The translations under genes and the position numbers were made by a program. This document shows positions 7,607-18,831 of a stretch of DNA of 64,000 bases, piece by piece. Within the stretch, counting starts at the first letter, position 1; every line of letters starts with the position of its first letter. Under the pieces are notes generated by a model. That model had not been told where the DNA came from, made no database searches, and saw only the letters and a program-made list of their open reading frames with translations. Source of the DNA: Fibrobacter sp. (GTDB lineage Bacteria; Fibrobacterota; Fibrobacteria; Fibrobacterales; Fibrobacteraceae); contig JAKSIL010000006.1 of NCBI GenBank assembly GCA_024398815.1, positions 1-64,000 on the forward strand, given 5' to 3'.

Positions 7607-10078
7607 CTATTCAAGCGAAATGGACTTGATGGAGCACTTTTCGTTATCCCGGATAGCCTGCAAAGTCAAGCGTGACGCGGAAAGTCCGTGGTTCGGGGTC
7701 ACGTTTGTATTGATTAAATCGGACAAAGGTAAAATTTTGTAAACAGAGCCGTTTTGCAAACTACCGTTGACAAGTCTGTCGAATTGCGAGTCCTTGGAGT
7801 CAAAGAACAGTTCATAGCCTTCGCAGGTGCCCGAAACGTATTCGATGCGCAAGTTCTTGTACTTGTCCATGGAGAATGTTCCGCCGAGGTCGAAGTGCAT
7901 GCCGTCGAACTTGTCGGCATTGCTAATCTGCAAGATTCCGTTTGCGTCCTTGATGCTCATCGATTTCGACCACGGCACGATGGAAATGCTGCTGCTCGGA
8001 TAAATCTTGTTCGACGAAATGGCTTTGGGCGTTTCTGCAGCAAACGTCATGGCGCTGGTCAAGAGTCTTGGGTTCGAAAGCGTGACTTTGCCGCCTTCAG
8101 AGTTGATGACGAGTCTAAGCCAGCGATAGCGCTTCAGGGCGCCTTCGGCAGTCGGTAATTGCCAACGCAGCGTATGTGTGTTGCCGTCCATGTTGATGTT
8201 GTTTTCGGTCATTTGGATCTGGCCGCCGCCAGTTTTGTTGTAGGTCAGCAAAAGTTCCGATTTCATCCAGTTGCCTTTGTGGCTATCGACTTTCACATCA
8301 ATTTCAAAGATGGCTCCGGCGGGAATGTCGTAGTTGTTATCGAAAATGGCGACTTTTTGCCAACCGGCGGGTATATCGAACGAGACCTTGCTGCTGGATT
8401 CCGAGGCGCTAGACTTGAAATCGTAACGGGCGTAACCGAATGTCTTCTGCTGGCTCACGCCGCCGTTCTTGATAATCTGTGGCATGAGGCTTTGGTCCAT
8501 GCAACTTGAATTCTGCGAGAACTGTCCCAGGAGTTTCGCATTGCGGAATTTCTGGGTTGTGGAATCGTAGTCGGCCTTGGACAATTCGCAAAGTACGCGC
8601 CAGACGTCGACATGCATGCCATCAAGTACGTTCTGCTTGATTTCTCCACCACTGACAGGAGGTTCGATATGGCGTCCGCTGATGGATTCGCTGTATCGCG
8701 GATGTGTCGGATCGACGGCGTAAACGGCCTTGGCTGTGCTTCTGTCCTTTGGATTTTCAAAGGGAAAATCCTTGGAACTTTGGGTGAACGAGCATGTGTT
8801 TCGAATGGCTAAATCACCGTCGCACTGGAGGTCCATGGCGCTTGCGGTTGGGATGAATGTGCTATTTGCCTGGTAAAGGGTGTCATGGCTCCATTCTACA
8901 TTCAAGTCGACGCTGATTGGGCCAACTGTGATATTCATGTCGTCGGGAATGGCATCCTCGATACCGTCCCTCAGGCTTTCGTACAAAGTTTTTCCGAATG
9001 GGTAGGTGCTGCCCTGCACGAAGTCGAATACGGTACTGCCTTTTTGCTTGTCGTTGTGGTCGAAATCATCGAACTTGTATGTTCTGTTGAAAGAGTATTC
9101 CCCGGTATCGCTTGTCGAAAATCCCAGTTCGCTTTCTGCTCGCGCCCAAATGCCGCCAAACTTGCGCACGCTGCGGTTCAAATGGAAGTATTTGTTGTTG
9201 TGGTTAGGCATTTTACCCTTGAGCTGCCCTTGTGCAATCAAGGCTACGGGGAATCCCTTGTAGTCGCATGCCTTGCGGTATTCGCCAAAAAGGAATCTGT
9301 CGGAATTGACTTTCGCCTTGTAGGTCCCGTTCCCTTTCCGGGTGTCATAAATCAAGAGGTCGCGAGCGCCAGGGCCTGCGATAAGATCGTTGAAGGCTTC
9401 GGCCGGCGAAAGATTTTCGTTGTCTCCGCTTGCAGTTTCCTTCGCCCAGAAATCAAGGGACGAAATAAGGCTGCGAGGCAGCACTGCGCCCTGGTGGGGC
9501 GAATCCAAGGAGGCGAAGAATCGGATGGGAGCGTCGTTTTTCTCTCGATTCTTGTCGTAAAGGTACGAACCGTAACGACCGATGATACCGCCCTGGCTGA
9601 TGCCGAGAACGACGAATCCGTCTTCCGTCTTGTTCGGGAAGGGAAGTACGGTATTTTCGTTCAGGAACTTCAACAGTTCGCTGAAGGACTTGGAGTTGCT
9701 TTGAAGCGAAGTGGTGACGGTGTTCGGAAACTGTACCAGTACGGGAGTGTAGCCCAGGGATTCAAGAATCTTGGGTATGTCGAAGGCTTCGGTCTCTTCC
9801 TGGAACTGGGAGAGGGTTCTGGCTTCGTCGGTGCTCAAGTGGATTCCGTCAATAATAAAGAACGGCTTGTCAAGGTAATAGCCGGTTCCCGTGGCTTCGT
9901 TTTTCGGCGGATCGATCAAGCGGATACGCAAGTTGTGAAAGTTCCGGACCCAAGCCTGTGCCGAAAGGAGTGCAGCCTTTTCTGACGTGGGGTTCGAAAA
10001 AAAGTAGTCCTTGTGTTCGGCCTGGGCCATCGTGAACAGAAGTGCCGTCGCCGTGAGTGCTTTCAAGAGATTCTTCAT
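7607..10078 (-). CDS. Secreted alpha/beta-hydrolase (lipase/esterase-like) with C-terminal beta-domains
   Basis: 823 residues with signal peptide MKNLLKALTATALLFTMAQA. The N-terminal half has an alpha/beta-hydrolase core: KPFFIIDGIHLS, FVVLGISQGGIIGRYGSYL carrying a GxSxGG nucleophile elbow, and ASLDSPHQGA after it, as in lipases and PGAP1-like esterases. The C-terminal 350 residues look like two or three beta-sandwich modules, for example VSFDIPAGWQKVAIFDNNYDIP and FDLGGTFSMDKYKNLRIEYVSG, resembling carbohydrate-binding modules. The substrate is unknown. Its ATG overlaps by one base the TAA of the upstream gene (TAATG at 10076-10080), so the pair is probably translationally coupled and works together at the surface or outside the cell. 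Confidence 0.65.
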   Translation of the reverse strand: MKNLLKALTATALLFTMAQAEHKDYFFSNPTSEKAALLSAQAWVRNFHNLRIRLIDPPKNEATGTGYYLDKPFFIIDGIHLSTDEARTLSQFQEETEAFDIPKILESLGYTPVLVQFPNTVTTSLQSNSKSFSELLKFLNENTVLPFPNKTEDGFVVLGISQGGIIGRYGSYLYDKNREKNDAPIRFFASLDSPHQGAVLPRSLISSLDFWAKETASGDNENLSPAEAFNDLIAGPGARDLLIYDTRKGNGTYKAKVNSDRFLFGEYRKACDYKGFPVALIAQGQLKGKMPNHNNKYFHLNRSVRKFGGIWARAESELGFSTSDTGEYSFNRTYKFDDFDHNDKQKGSTVFDFVQGSTYPFGKTLYESLRDGIEDAIPDDMNITVGPISVDLNVEWSHDTLYQANSTFIPTASAMDLQCDGDLAIRNTCSFTQSSKDFPFENPKDRSTAKAVYAVDPTHPRYSESISGRHIEPPVSGGEIKQNVLDGMHVDVWRVLCELSKADYDSTTQKFRNAKLLGQFSQNSSCMDQSLMPQIIKNGGVSQQKTFGYARYDFKSSASESSSKVSFDIPAGWQKVAIFDNNYDIPAGAIFEIDVKVDSHKGNWMKSELLLTYNKTGGGQIQMTENNINMDGNTHTLRWQLPTAEGALKRYRWLRLVINSEGGKVTLSNPRLLTSAMTFAAETPKAISSNKIYPSSSISIVPWSKSMSIKDANGILQISNADKFDGMHFDLGGTFSMDKYKNLRIEYVSGTCEGYELFFDSKDSQFDRLVNGSLQNGSVYKILPLSDLINTNVTPNHGLSASRLTLQAIRDNEKCSIKSISLE

Positions 10079-11352
10079 TATTTAACCTCCACGAAAAGTT
10101 TTTGTTGAATGTTCGTCTTTTTGGACGAAAGTTTTATGGATATCGTCTTGGTTCCTGCCGATTCAAATTCGATATCGGCGCTTCCCTTGGGCGCAATCTG
10201 TTTGCAAGTTGTTTCTGCGCAGATTTCCATGGTCGGAAGTTCTGAACGCGTGGTCGCTACGAAATTCGGATCGTACACGAACTTGATTTTGGAACCTTGC
10301 ACATGTGTGACGGGAAGTCCGGCCAAAAGCAGGCTGTAGTCCTTTAATTCAGTGCCGCTGCAAGACGTGTCGGTGCAGACTTTGTAGGCGTAGTCCAGGT
10401 CTGCGACGAGAATCGGAATCACCCGATTGTCGTAGCCCGCAGCCATGGCGCCTGCGTCCAGGTACAGATTCTTCGGATTGGCGATGACACTGTCCCTGAG
10501 TCTGTTGGAGTTTACGAGGAACATGCTTTTGTACCAGCCTTCGCGGGATGCCTTGGGAGTCCGCGAAACCATGTCCTGGAATTTGAGGATTTGCTTATGT
10601 TCTGTTTCAGTGAGTACGAAGTTTGCGCTGGTGCGCTTTTTCAATTCGTGGCGCGAAGACTGCGAAAGTTTCTTCGAGGCTTCGGCTACGGGTTCGCCAC
10701 CGGTAAGTACAAGGCGTTCAGGTGAGGCGGGGGTCACGTCCGTAAACGTGTAATCGCCGCTTGTGCTGTTTGTCGCGTCGTTTGCGATTTCGTTTGCCGC
10801 AGCGCCCGCCTTCGCGACGCAAGTGAAGCTAACGTCGTCGATGAAAAGCGTGGTGTACTGGTATGCGGGGATATTAAAAATACCGACCCCAATCTTCTTT
10901 ACGCTCACGGTACCGCTTCCCTGGAGTTCGCTCAAAGGAATTTCGAGGGAATTTGTCGCATTGGCCGAAACCGTACGGTAAACAGTCTTGCTGTTGCCCG
11001 CGTCGGTCACGAGCCAGAATCCCAATTTGGCATTTTGCGTCGCGCGAACCTTGACCTTCAAATTTCCGCCCGAGACATTCAAGGGAAGGCCGTTGAAGTC
11101 GAGGGAGCCCTTCCAGTCGCTCTTTACCGATTTTTGGCCGGACAGCCTGATGTAAGGCGGAATCATTCCGTCCTGATTGCCCCAGTTGGTTTGCCATTCC
11201 GGCGCTTCTGGGAAACTGCGCGATGCTTCGTCCATTTTCCCGTTCATGCTGGATCCGTTGTACAGCATGGTTTCGTTGCATGTTTGTGCGTTTGCCCACA
11301 GGGCAAGGACTGCCCCTGTCGTGGCTACGCGTTTGAACATCCTATTTAACAT
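10078..11352 (-). CDS. Secreted protein with N-terminal carbohydrate-binding-like domain
   Basis: 424 residues starting at MLNRMFKRVATTGAVLALWANAQ, a signal peptide. An in-frame ATG 30 codons upstream is rejected because the added residues resemble untranslated leader. Residues about 25-180 form a beta-sandwich-like domain: WQTNWGNQDGMIPPYIRL, LKVKVRATQNAKLGFWLVTDAG, TLFIDDVSFTC. This has the layout of CBM11/CIA30-type modules. After a Ser/Thr-rich stretch comes a helical region (SSRHELKKRTSANFVLTETE) and a C-terminal region with paired cysteines (KVCTDTSCSG, MEICAETTCKQI). No enzyme motif is seen. It lies directly upstream of, and overlaps by one base with, the hydrolase gene; the two probably form one secreted unit. 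Confidence 0.5.
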   Translation of the reverse strand: MLNRMFKRVATTGAVLALWANAQTCNETMLYNGSSMNGKMDEASRSFPEAPEWQTNWGNQDGMIPPYIRLSGQKSVKSDWKGSLDFNGLPLNVSGGNLKVKVRATQNAKLGFWLVTDAGNSKTVYRTVSANATNSLEIPLSELQGSGTVSVKKIGVGIFNIPAYQYTTLFIDDVSFTCVAKAGAAANEIANDATNSTSGDYTFTDVTPASPERLVLTGGEPVAEASKKLSQSSRHELKKRTSANFVLTETEHKQILKFQDMVSRTPKASREGWYKSMFLVNSNRLRDSVIANPKNLYLDAGAMAAGYDNRVIPILVADLDYAYKVCTDTSCSGTELKDYSLLLAGLPVTHVQGSKIKFVYDPNFVATTRSELPTMEICAETTCKQIAPKGSADIEFESAGTKTISIKLSSKKTNIQQKLFVEVK

Positions 11353-11500
11353 ATAGGATTTCCTCCGATAAGGTTTGATGTAAAAAAACACGACCACCCG
11401 GTCGTAGCCAAGGCCTTTAAATAAAAAAGCACACCCGTCCATTGACGGAATGTGCTAATACACTATTTAAAACCTGCTCCTAAGATAAACAAAAAATTTT

Positions 11501-11514
11501 GGCCTGTAAAGGCC
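11501..11514 (-). terminator. Weak terminator after the histidine kinase gene
   Basis: GGCC-TGTAAA-GGCC followed on the minus strand by AAAATTTTTTG. A second hairpin in the same 177-base gap pairs GCACA...CCGTC with GACGG...TGTGC near 11430-11458. Confidence 0.4.
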
Positions 11515-11529
11515 TTTTCAAAAATTAAT

Positions 11530-12735
11530 TCATTTTGTCAACAGCAGTTTGCAGAAATAGGTTCCTCCGCGGTTTTCCGTAATCCATTCGTACTTGCCGG
11601 CGTACTGCAATTCCAGGCGCTTCTTGAGAGTCGATAGTCCGATGCCTCCCGACTTGGGCCCGGATTTGCGCGGAAAGTTCGAGTTCTCGGAAATGAATTC
11701 CACTTGGTCGTCGTGCTGGGTGATTGAAATGTGTGCAAAGCTTTTCCCTGCCGGGTTGATGCTGTGCTTGATGGCGTTCTCTACCAAAGGCATCACCATG
11801 AGGGGAGCCACTTGGAATTTGGGGTCCTGTATGTCTATATCGAACGTCAAGTCGTACGAAGGGTCGAGCCGCAGTTTTTCAAGCTCGGCGTACTTCTGCA
11901 AGATGTCGATGTCTTCGCCTATGGGAATGGTTTCGTCGCTAGTCTGGTAAAGCGTGATGCGCAAAAGCTTTGAAAGTTTATTCATGGAACTTTCTGCGCG
12001 CCTGGGGTCAATCTGGATAAGCGCCGAGATGTTGTTCAGCGTATTGAACAAAAAGTGTGGGCTCAGTTGGTTCTTCAAGAAGTCCAGTTCGTACTGGAGC
12101 GTGGCACGGCTTTTTTCGCGGATGATGAATGTACGGATGATTTGTCTTGAAAAAATATTGAACACGATGCAGAACATGCATACAAGTCCTTCGATGACCA
12201 CGAATGTAATCGGGGTCAGTATGCTGAAGTGTCCGCGGATGGTCGAAAAGCAGTATTCGTTCACAAAATAGGAGAGACTTTTGTTGGCGTCGGCTTCGAA
12301 GGCGAAATGGACTGCTTCGCGACCAATCAAAGTCACTAACAGCAAACATCCATTCCATACAAAATAACTTAAATATTTCTTCTTGAAAAAGCACTTGGGT
12401 ACAAGCAATCTCTGGTTAATGCCGAAAATTAAAATGGTGGAAACCAATGGCAAATAGTAAAAGGCAAGCCGCCTTGCCGTAATGGAAAGCTCCATCTGGC
12501 CGGCGGGTTCGCTGAAGAGTACAATCGGGAACAGCAGAATGAATATCCACACCAAAATCTCCAGGAAAAACGTAGGGACCGGGAACTGGTCCTTCTGTAT
12601 GTCCGATGCGTTCGGGCCCATAAGCTCGATAAGCTGCTTTTCTCCACGGTCGAAACTCGCTTCTTGCAAGTTTTCGAGTCGCTTTCGGTTCTTTTCGATG
12701 AACCTTCGTACGGGGTTTTGTGACTTTTTTGCCAT
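11530..12735 (-). CDS. LytS/AlgZ-type sensor histidine kinase
   Basis: 401 residues. Four hydrophobic segments (about 56-74, 92-108, 124-138 and 174-194) make a membrane domain. The His_kinase domain follows: LKNQLSPHFLFNTLNNISA with the phosphate-accepting His227, then an ATPase part with MPLVENAIKHS (N box), SGGIGLSTLKKRLE and GGTYFCKLLL. This is the PF06580 class, normally paired with a LytTR-type response regulator. No response regulator is adjacent: the next gene downstream on the same strand, after 177 bases, encodes a secreted protein, and the divergent neighbour is a sigma factor. The stimulus is unknown. Confidence 0.85.
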   Translation of the reverse strand: MAKKSQNPVRRFIEKNRKRLENLQEASFDRGEKQLIELMGPNASDIQKDQFPVPTFFLEILVWIFILLFPIVLFSEPAGQMELSITARRLAFYYLPLVSTILIFGINQRLLVPKCFFKKKYLSYFVWNGCLLLVTLIGREAVHFAFEADANKSLSYFVNEYCFSTIRGHFSILTPITFVVIEGLVCMFCIVFNIFSRQIIRTFIIREKSRATLQYELDFLKNQLSPHFLFNTLNNISALIQIDPRRAESSMNKLSKLLRITLYQTSDETIPIGEDIDILQKYAELEKLRLDPSYDLTFDIDIQDPKFQVAPLMVMPLVENAIKHSINPAGKSFAHISITQHDDQVEFISENSNFPRKSGPKSGGIGLSTLKKRLELQYAGKYEWITENRGGTYFCKLLLTK

Positions 12736-12937
12736 AATTTTCTCGGAATATCATAAAATTAAGTCAAAAATGACGAAAAAGGGGAGAAATATGACAAATA
12801 TATGACGAAATGCCCGAAATTTCCGACAAAAAACCAATTTAACTTTTGCAAGGACGGTTCCCACTGATGACATTGTAAGGTGCGAAAGGAGGTAAATTTG
12901 ATAATGTAAAACAAAATAATCAACAACAGAGGTCATT

Positions 12938-13792
12938 ATGAATACGAATACTTGCGCAAGGGAAGAAAGGGATATCTACTTTCAGTACCTAAGTGATATT
13001 TCCAGGTACCCTCTGCTTTCTAGAGAACAAGAAACTCTGCTCCTGAAGAAAATCAAGCAGGGTAGCCGCGAAGCCTTGGATTTGTTGGTGAAGTCCAATC
13101 TTCGCTTTGTCGTGAATATTGCCCGCCTTTATAAAGGACAGGGCCTTGAACTGGGCGAGCTCATTAGCGAAGGCAATCTTGGCCTTATCGAAGCCGCCCG
13201 TCGCTTTGATTCCAATCAGAAAATCAAGTTTATCAGCTATGCCGTGTGGTGGGTCCGTCAGAACATCACCCGCGCTATCGCCGAAAAGGGCCGCATGGTC
13301 CGCATCAGCGCCGAAAAGGAACTCGTTCTTCGCCGCTTCAACAAGAAGGGCGGGAAGCTTCGTCAGGTCGTCGGTGGCGGTTATGTTCTGGACCCTGATA
13401 GCCTCGTTGGTGTATCCAAGTACAAGGCCGATGATATCGAAAAGATTTTGATGATGGGTGCTCGTTCTTCGTCGCTTGATACTCCCGTGGGCGACGAAGA
13501 AAGCTCCACTCTTGGCGACTGCCTTGCTTCCGAAGATGCTCGCGCAGATGAGTTTGCCGAAACCAGGAATCGCGCCGAGGTTTTCGACAAAGTAATGAGC
13601 GAAAATCTTTCGACTCAGGAACGAGACGTTATCAAGCTTTACTTTGGCTTTAGTGTCGATACCGACCTGAACCTGAAGGAAATCGCCCCCATGGTCGGGC
13701 TTTCCAAGGAAAGGGTTCGCCAGCTTAAGGAAAACGCTTTGGCCAAGCTCAGGAACAATCAGATTGAAAGTTTGCTGAACGACGCCGCCTAA
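12938..13792 (+). CDS. RNA polymerase sigma-70 family factor (RpoD-like, no region 1.1)
   Basis: 284 residues, the length of Bacteroidetes-type sigma factors. Region 1.2/2.1: YFQYLSDISRYPLLSREQE; region 2.2-2.3: NLRFVVNIARLYKGQG and ISEGNLGLIEAARRFD; region 2.4: KFISYAVWWVRQNITRAIAE; region 4.2: LSKERVRQLKENALAKLR. The segment after region 2.4 (VRISAEKELVLRRFNKKGGKLRQ) departs from the usual VRIPLNK form, so region 3 is divergent and this may be an alternative factor instead of the housekeeping one. It is monocistronic, divergent from the histidine kinase, with GAGGT close to the ATG. Confidence 0.88.
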   Translation: MNTNTCAREERDIYFQYLSDISRYPLLSREQETLLLKKIKQGSREALDLLVKSNLRFVVNIARLYKGQGLELGELISEGNLGLIEAARRFDSNQKIKFISYAVWWVRQNITRAIAEKGRMVRISAEKELVLRRFNKKGGKLRQVVGGGYVLDPDSLVGVSKYKADDIEKILMMGARSSSLDTPVGDEESSTLGDCLASEDARADEFAETRNRAEVFDKVMSENLSTQERDVIKLYFGFSVDTDLNLKEIAPMVGLSKERVRQLKENALAKLRNNQIESLLNDAA

Positions 13793-13822
13793 AAATTTTT
13801 CTCTTTTCTCTCTCTTACTCTT

Positions 13823-13850
13823 AAAAACCGGTCCAAAGGACCGGTTTTTT
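13823..13850 (+). terminator. Rho-independent terminator after the sigma factor gene
   Basis: AAAAACCGGTCC-AAA-GGACCGGTTTTTT, a perfect stem with a T-run. Confidence 0.85.
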
Positions 13851-13895
13851 CTGTTTTTCGCCACCGCGTTTGCTGATAAATTGTATTTTTTTAGC

Positions 13896-15707
13896 ATGAA
13901 TTTTCGCATACTGAATTTCCGCAATCTTTTTATAGCCACTCTTTCTATGTTGTGCGTGGCGAATGCCGCCGACAAGAAGAACCCTCCCGGTGATTTTTAC
14001 GATGAAGTCTCTCGACTGAACAAGGTTCTTTCGGAAGTGAATCGCAAGTACGTAGAGGATGTGGACCCCACCGAGCTCGCCGATGCGGCTCTGGGTGGCA
14101 TTCGCAATATTCTTGACCCGCACACTACGGTGTTTACCCCGAAGGACTATGAGGGCCTCAAGGTCTCGATGGAAGGTAAGTTCGGTGGCGTGGGCATTAC
14201 CATCAGCCTTCGCGACAACATCCTCACTGTGATTTCTCCGCTTTCCGGGACTCCGGCATTCCGTCTGGGAATCCGTGCCGGTGACCGCATTAGGAAAATT
14301 GACGGCAAGGATACCAAGGGACTTTCTTTGGATGACGCCGTGAGCAAGCTTCGTGGCAAGATCGGTACCGACGTTACGATTTCCATCGAGCGCGAAGGCG
14401 TGCCGGAGCTGATGGACTTTACCATCACCCGTGCTGAAATCATTGTGCATGCCGTCCCTTATTATGGCATGGTTACTAAGGAAATCGGCTACATAAAGCT
14501 TGCCCAGTTTAGCGACAAGACGACGAGCGATGTGGAAAACGCCATCAAGAATCTGCAAAAGCAGGGCATGAAAAAGATTATCCTTGACATGCGCTACAAT
14601 CCGGGTGGACTTCTGAACCAGGCTATCGAGATTAGCGAACTCTTTTTGAAGCCGGGGGATGTCATCGTGAGCACTCGCGGCCGTACCCAGAGAACAGAAA
14701 GCCGCGCCCGTCGCAAGGGTATAGTCAAGCCCGAAGTGCCGATGGTGGTCCTTGTGAACCAGGGATCAGCCAGTGCCGCAGAAATTGTCTCGGGAGCACT
14801 TCAGGACTGGGACCGCGCCCTCATTGTCGGTAAGACTTCGTTTGGCAAGGGCTCCGTGCAGACCATATTCCCGCTCGATAACTTGGGCAACGCTCTCAAG
14901 CTCACGACGGCTTTCTATTACTTGCCTTTTGGACGCTGCATCAACAAGCCCGAAAATGGCATCAAGGGGCTGAAGTTGCAAGAGGAGGAAGCGGAAGAAG
15001 ATGCGGATGAAACCGCCGCCAAGACCGATTCCACGAAGCAGGACACCGTGAAGCGCGATACGTTCTACACCAATAACGGTCGTATGATGTTCGGCGGCGG
15101 CGGCATTACGCCTGACGTCGATGTGGAACTTTCTCCGATGCCTTGGGTGGTGCAGGTGCAGGAACGCATGGCTATGTACTTCAAGTTCGCCGTGAAGGTC
15201 CGTCCGGGTCTTGAAACCTCGGGTGCGAAGATTGACGTGGACTGGGTCGTGCCGGATTCCCTTTACACTCAGTTCAAGGATTTCTGCATGAAGGATACCA
15301 ACTTCATGAAAATCAAGAGTAACGCTCTGGTGGGCGTGGACCAGCTTGAAAAGAGCATCATTCACGAACAGAACTACATGGGCGATAGCTCCAAGACGGT
15401 GTCGGATTCTATCCTTGCCCAGCGGTTGAGTGAAATGCGCAAGGCGCTCGAGAACAATCGCGATGCCCAGTTCGACGAAAACAAGGATTACATCAAGGAC
15501 GGCATCAAGCGCGAACTCTTGACGGCCGTAGTGAACGATTCCGTGAGCACGGCGTTCTCCTTGAATCGCGACGAACAGCTTAAGGAAGCTATCAAGTACC
15601 TGAGCGACATGAACCTTTACAAGAAGGCCATTAGCGCTCCGTCCAAGGCTCCTGCCCAGAAAGAGGAAAAGGACAAGAAGGGCGGAAAGGCAAAAGGCAA
15701 GAAGTAG
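13896..15707 (+). CDS. S41 family C-terminal processing protease (CtpA-like)
   Basis: 603 residues. The ATG at 13896 gives MNFRILNFRNLFIATLSMLCVANAA, a signal peptide, so the enzyme acts in the periplasm. A PDZ domain (FGGVGITISLRDNILTVISP and AFRLGIRAGDRIRKIDG) spans about 90-180. The peptidase core has MRYNPGGLLNQA, then NQGSASAAEIVSG with the probable catalytic Ser293 and VGKTSFGKGSVQ with Lys318, 25 residues later as in the family. A C-terminal extension of about 250 residues ends in a Lys-rich tail (EEKDKKGGKAKGKK). It heads a plus-strand run with an MlaE-type permease, a DUF721 protein and gyrB. Such proteases trim exported proteins from their C-termini. Confidence 0.9.
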   Translation: MNFRILNFRNLFIATLSMLCVANAADKKNPPGDFYDEVSRLNKVLSEVNRKYVEDVDPTELADAALGGIRNILDPHTTVFTPKDYEGLKVSMEGKFGGVGITISLRDNILTVISPLSGTPAFRLGIRAGDRIRKIDGKDTKGLSLDDAVSKLRGKIGTDVTISIEREGVPELMDFTITRAEIIVHAVPYYGMVTKEIGYIKLAQFSDKTTSDVENAIKNLQKQGMKKIILDMRYNPGGLLNQAIEISELFLKPGDVIVSTRGRTQRTESRARRKGIVKPEVPMVVLVNQGSASAAEIVSGALQDWDRALIVGKTSFGKGSVQTIFPLDNLGNALKLTTAFYYLPFGRCINKPENGIKGLKLQEEEAEEDADETAAKTDSTKQDTVKRDTFYTNNGRMMFGGGGITPDVDVELSPMPWVVQVQERMAMYFKFAVKVRPGLETSGAKIDVDWVVPDSLYTQFKDFCMKDTNFMKIKSNALVGVDQLEKSIIHEQNYMGDSSKTVSDSILAQRLSEMRKALENNRDAQFDENKDYIKDGIKRELLTAVVNDSVSTAFSLNRDEQLKEAIKYLSDMNLYKKAISAPSKAPAQKEEKDKKGGKAKGKK

Positions 15708-15717
15708 CGGGTAGCAT

Positions 15718-16506
15718 TTGATTTCTTTGTTGAACAGCATGGCGGAAGCTCTTGGACGGTTTGTCCGGAGGTTCTTCCGCACGGTGGTGAGCTACTTGTT
15801 CTTCGTGTGGGAATTGTTCAAGAACATTCCTGGCGCATTTTCGAATCTACACACGACTATCGGCCAGATGCAGGTGGTGGGCATTACCAGTATCCCTGTG
15901 GTGGTGGCGGCTTCGCTTGCGACGGGCGCCGTGATGTCGTGGCAGCTCGCGTACCAGTTCGGTGACATGATTCCCTTGATGTTCCTGGGCATGGCCGTTG
16001 GAAAATCTGTGATGGTGGAACTTTGTCCGATTCTTACGGCTATGGTGCTTGCCGGTCGTATCGGGGCTTCCATGTGCTCGGAACTTGGGACTATGGCTGT
16101 TACGGAACAGTTGGATGCGTACAAAGTTCTTGGCCTGAATCCCTACAAGTTTTTGCTGGCTCCGCGCTTGATTGCGACGGTGATTATGCTGCCTGTGCTT
16201 ACGGTGTTGAGTATTTTCATCGGTATCGTCGGCGGGTACGAAGTGGCGCACCTTTACAAGGAAGTTTCGTTTTCGGTGTTCTTCTACGGTGTACGCATGT
16301 TCTACCAGGACTGGGACCTTGTGGTGGGCCTTATCAAGGCGACCCTTTACGGTTACTTTATTGCAAGCTATGCGTGCTTCTTCGGGTTCTTTACCCATAG
16401 CGGCGCAGAAGGCGTGGGCAAAAGCACCAAGGCTACCGTGGTGGCCGGTATGACGAGCATTTTGATTGGTGGATTTACGTTGTCCAAATTGCTTTTGGTC
16501 GACTAG
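15718..16506 (+). CDS. MlaE-family ABC transporter permease
   Basis: 262 residues with five or six membrane segments. The MlaE pattern is clear: VVAASLATGAVMSWQLAYQ, then ELCPILTAMVLAGRIGASMCSELGTM, and EQLDAYKVLGLNPYKFLLAPR. In Gram-negative bacteria MlaE works with the MlaF ATPase and the MlaD lipid-binding protein in phospholipid transport between membranes; neither partner is adjacent here. The start is uncertain: I use the TTG at 15718, ten bases after the protease stop, and the first ATG is at 15739 without a clear ribosome site. Confidence 0.85.
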   Translation: MISLLNSMAEALGRFVRRFFRTVVSYLFFVWELFKNIPGAFSNLHTTIGQMQVVGITSIPVVVAASLATGAVMSWQLAYQFGDMIPLMFLGMAVGKSVMVELCPILTAMVLAGRIGASMCSELGTMAVTEQLDAYKVLGLNPYKFLLAPRLIATVIMLPVLTVLSIFIGIVGGYEVAHLYKEVSFSVFFYGVRMFYQDWDLVVGLIKATLYGYFIASYACFFGFFTHSGAEGVGKSTKATVVAGMTSILIGGFTLSKLLLVD

Positions 16507-16528
16507 CGTTCGGCTTCTGGGGATGGCT

Positions 16529-16852
16529 ATGCCGGAATATTTCAAACGTCGAACGAAGAGTTCCACAGGTGGTCGGGTTGTCGATATCGCGGTGCTTTTG
16601 GAAAGGGTTTTGGACTCGAACCACATTGCCGAAGACATGAATTTCAAGACCCTTTCGGAGCGCTTTTCGGAGGTGGTCGGAGAGGCCGTTTTGCCCCATG
16701 TAAAGCCTGTAAAATTGGATAAGCGTACATTGGTGCTAAAGGCCGATAGTTCGGCCTGGAAAGCGGAACTCTTCATGCAAAAAAATGCTATTATTGACAA
16801 GTGTAATTCCCTGTTGGGGCGTCCTTTTGTGCGGGCTGTTCGGTTTGCCTAG
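16529..16852 (+). CDS. DUF721/DciA-like protein
   Basis: 107 residues from the ATG at 16529, which has GGGG six bases before it; an ATG at 16523 is also possible. The sequence LSERFSEVVGEAVLPHVKPVKLDKRTLVLKAD SSAWKAEL matches the DUF721 core (W-x-x-V-G...H..P..l..g.L.V...S..W..EL). DUF721 proteins include DciA, the helicase loader of bacteria that lack DnaC. The gene sits directly upstream of gyrB, a position common for DUF721 genes in many phyla, although dnaA, dnaN and recF are not here. Confidence 0.75.
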   Translation: MPEYFKRRTKSSTGGRVVDIAVLLERVLDSNHIAEDMNFKTLSERFSEVVGEAVLPHVKPVKLDKRTLVLKADSSAWKAELFMQKNAIIDKCNSLLGRPFVRAVRFA

Positions 16853-18826
<1,974 letters not shown>

Positions 18827-18831
18827 TTCTT

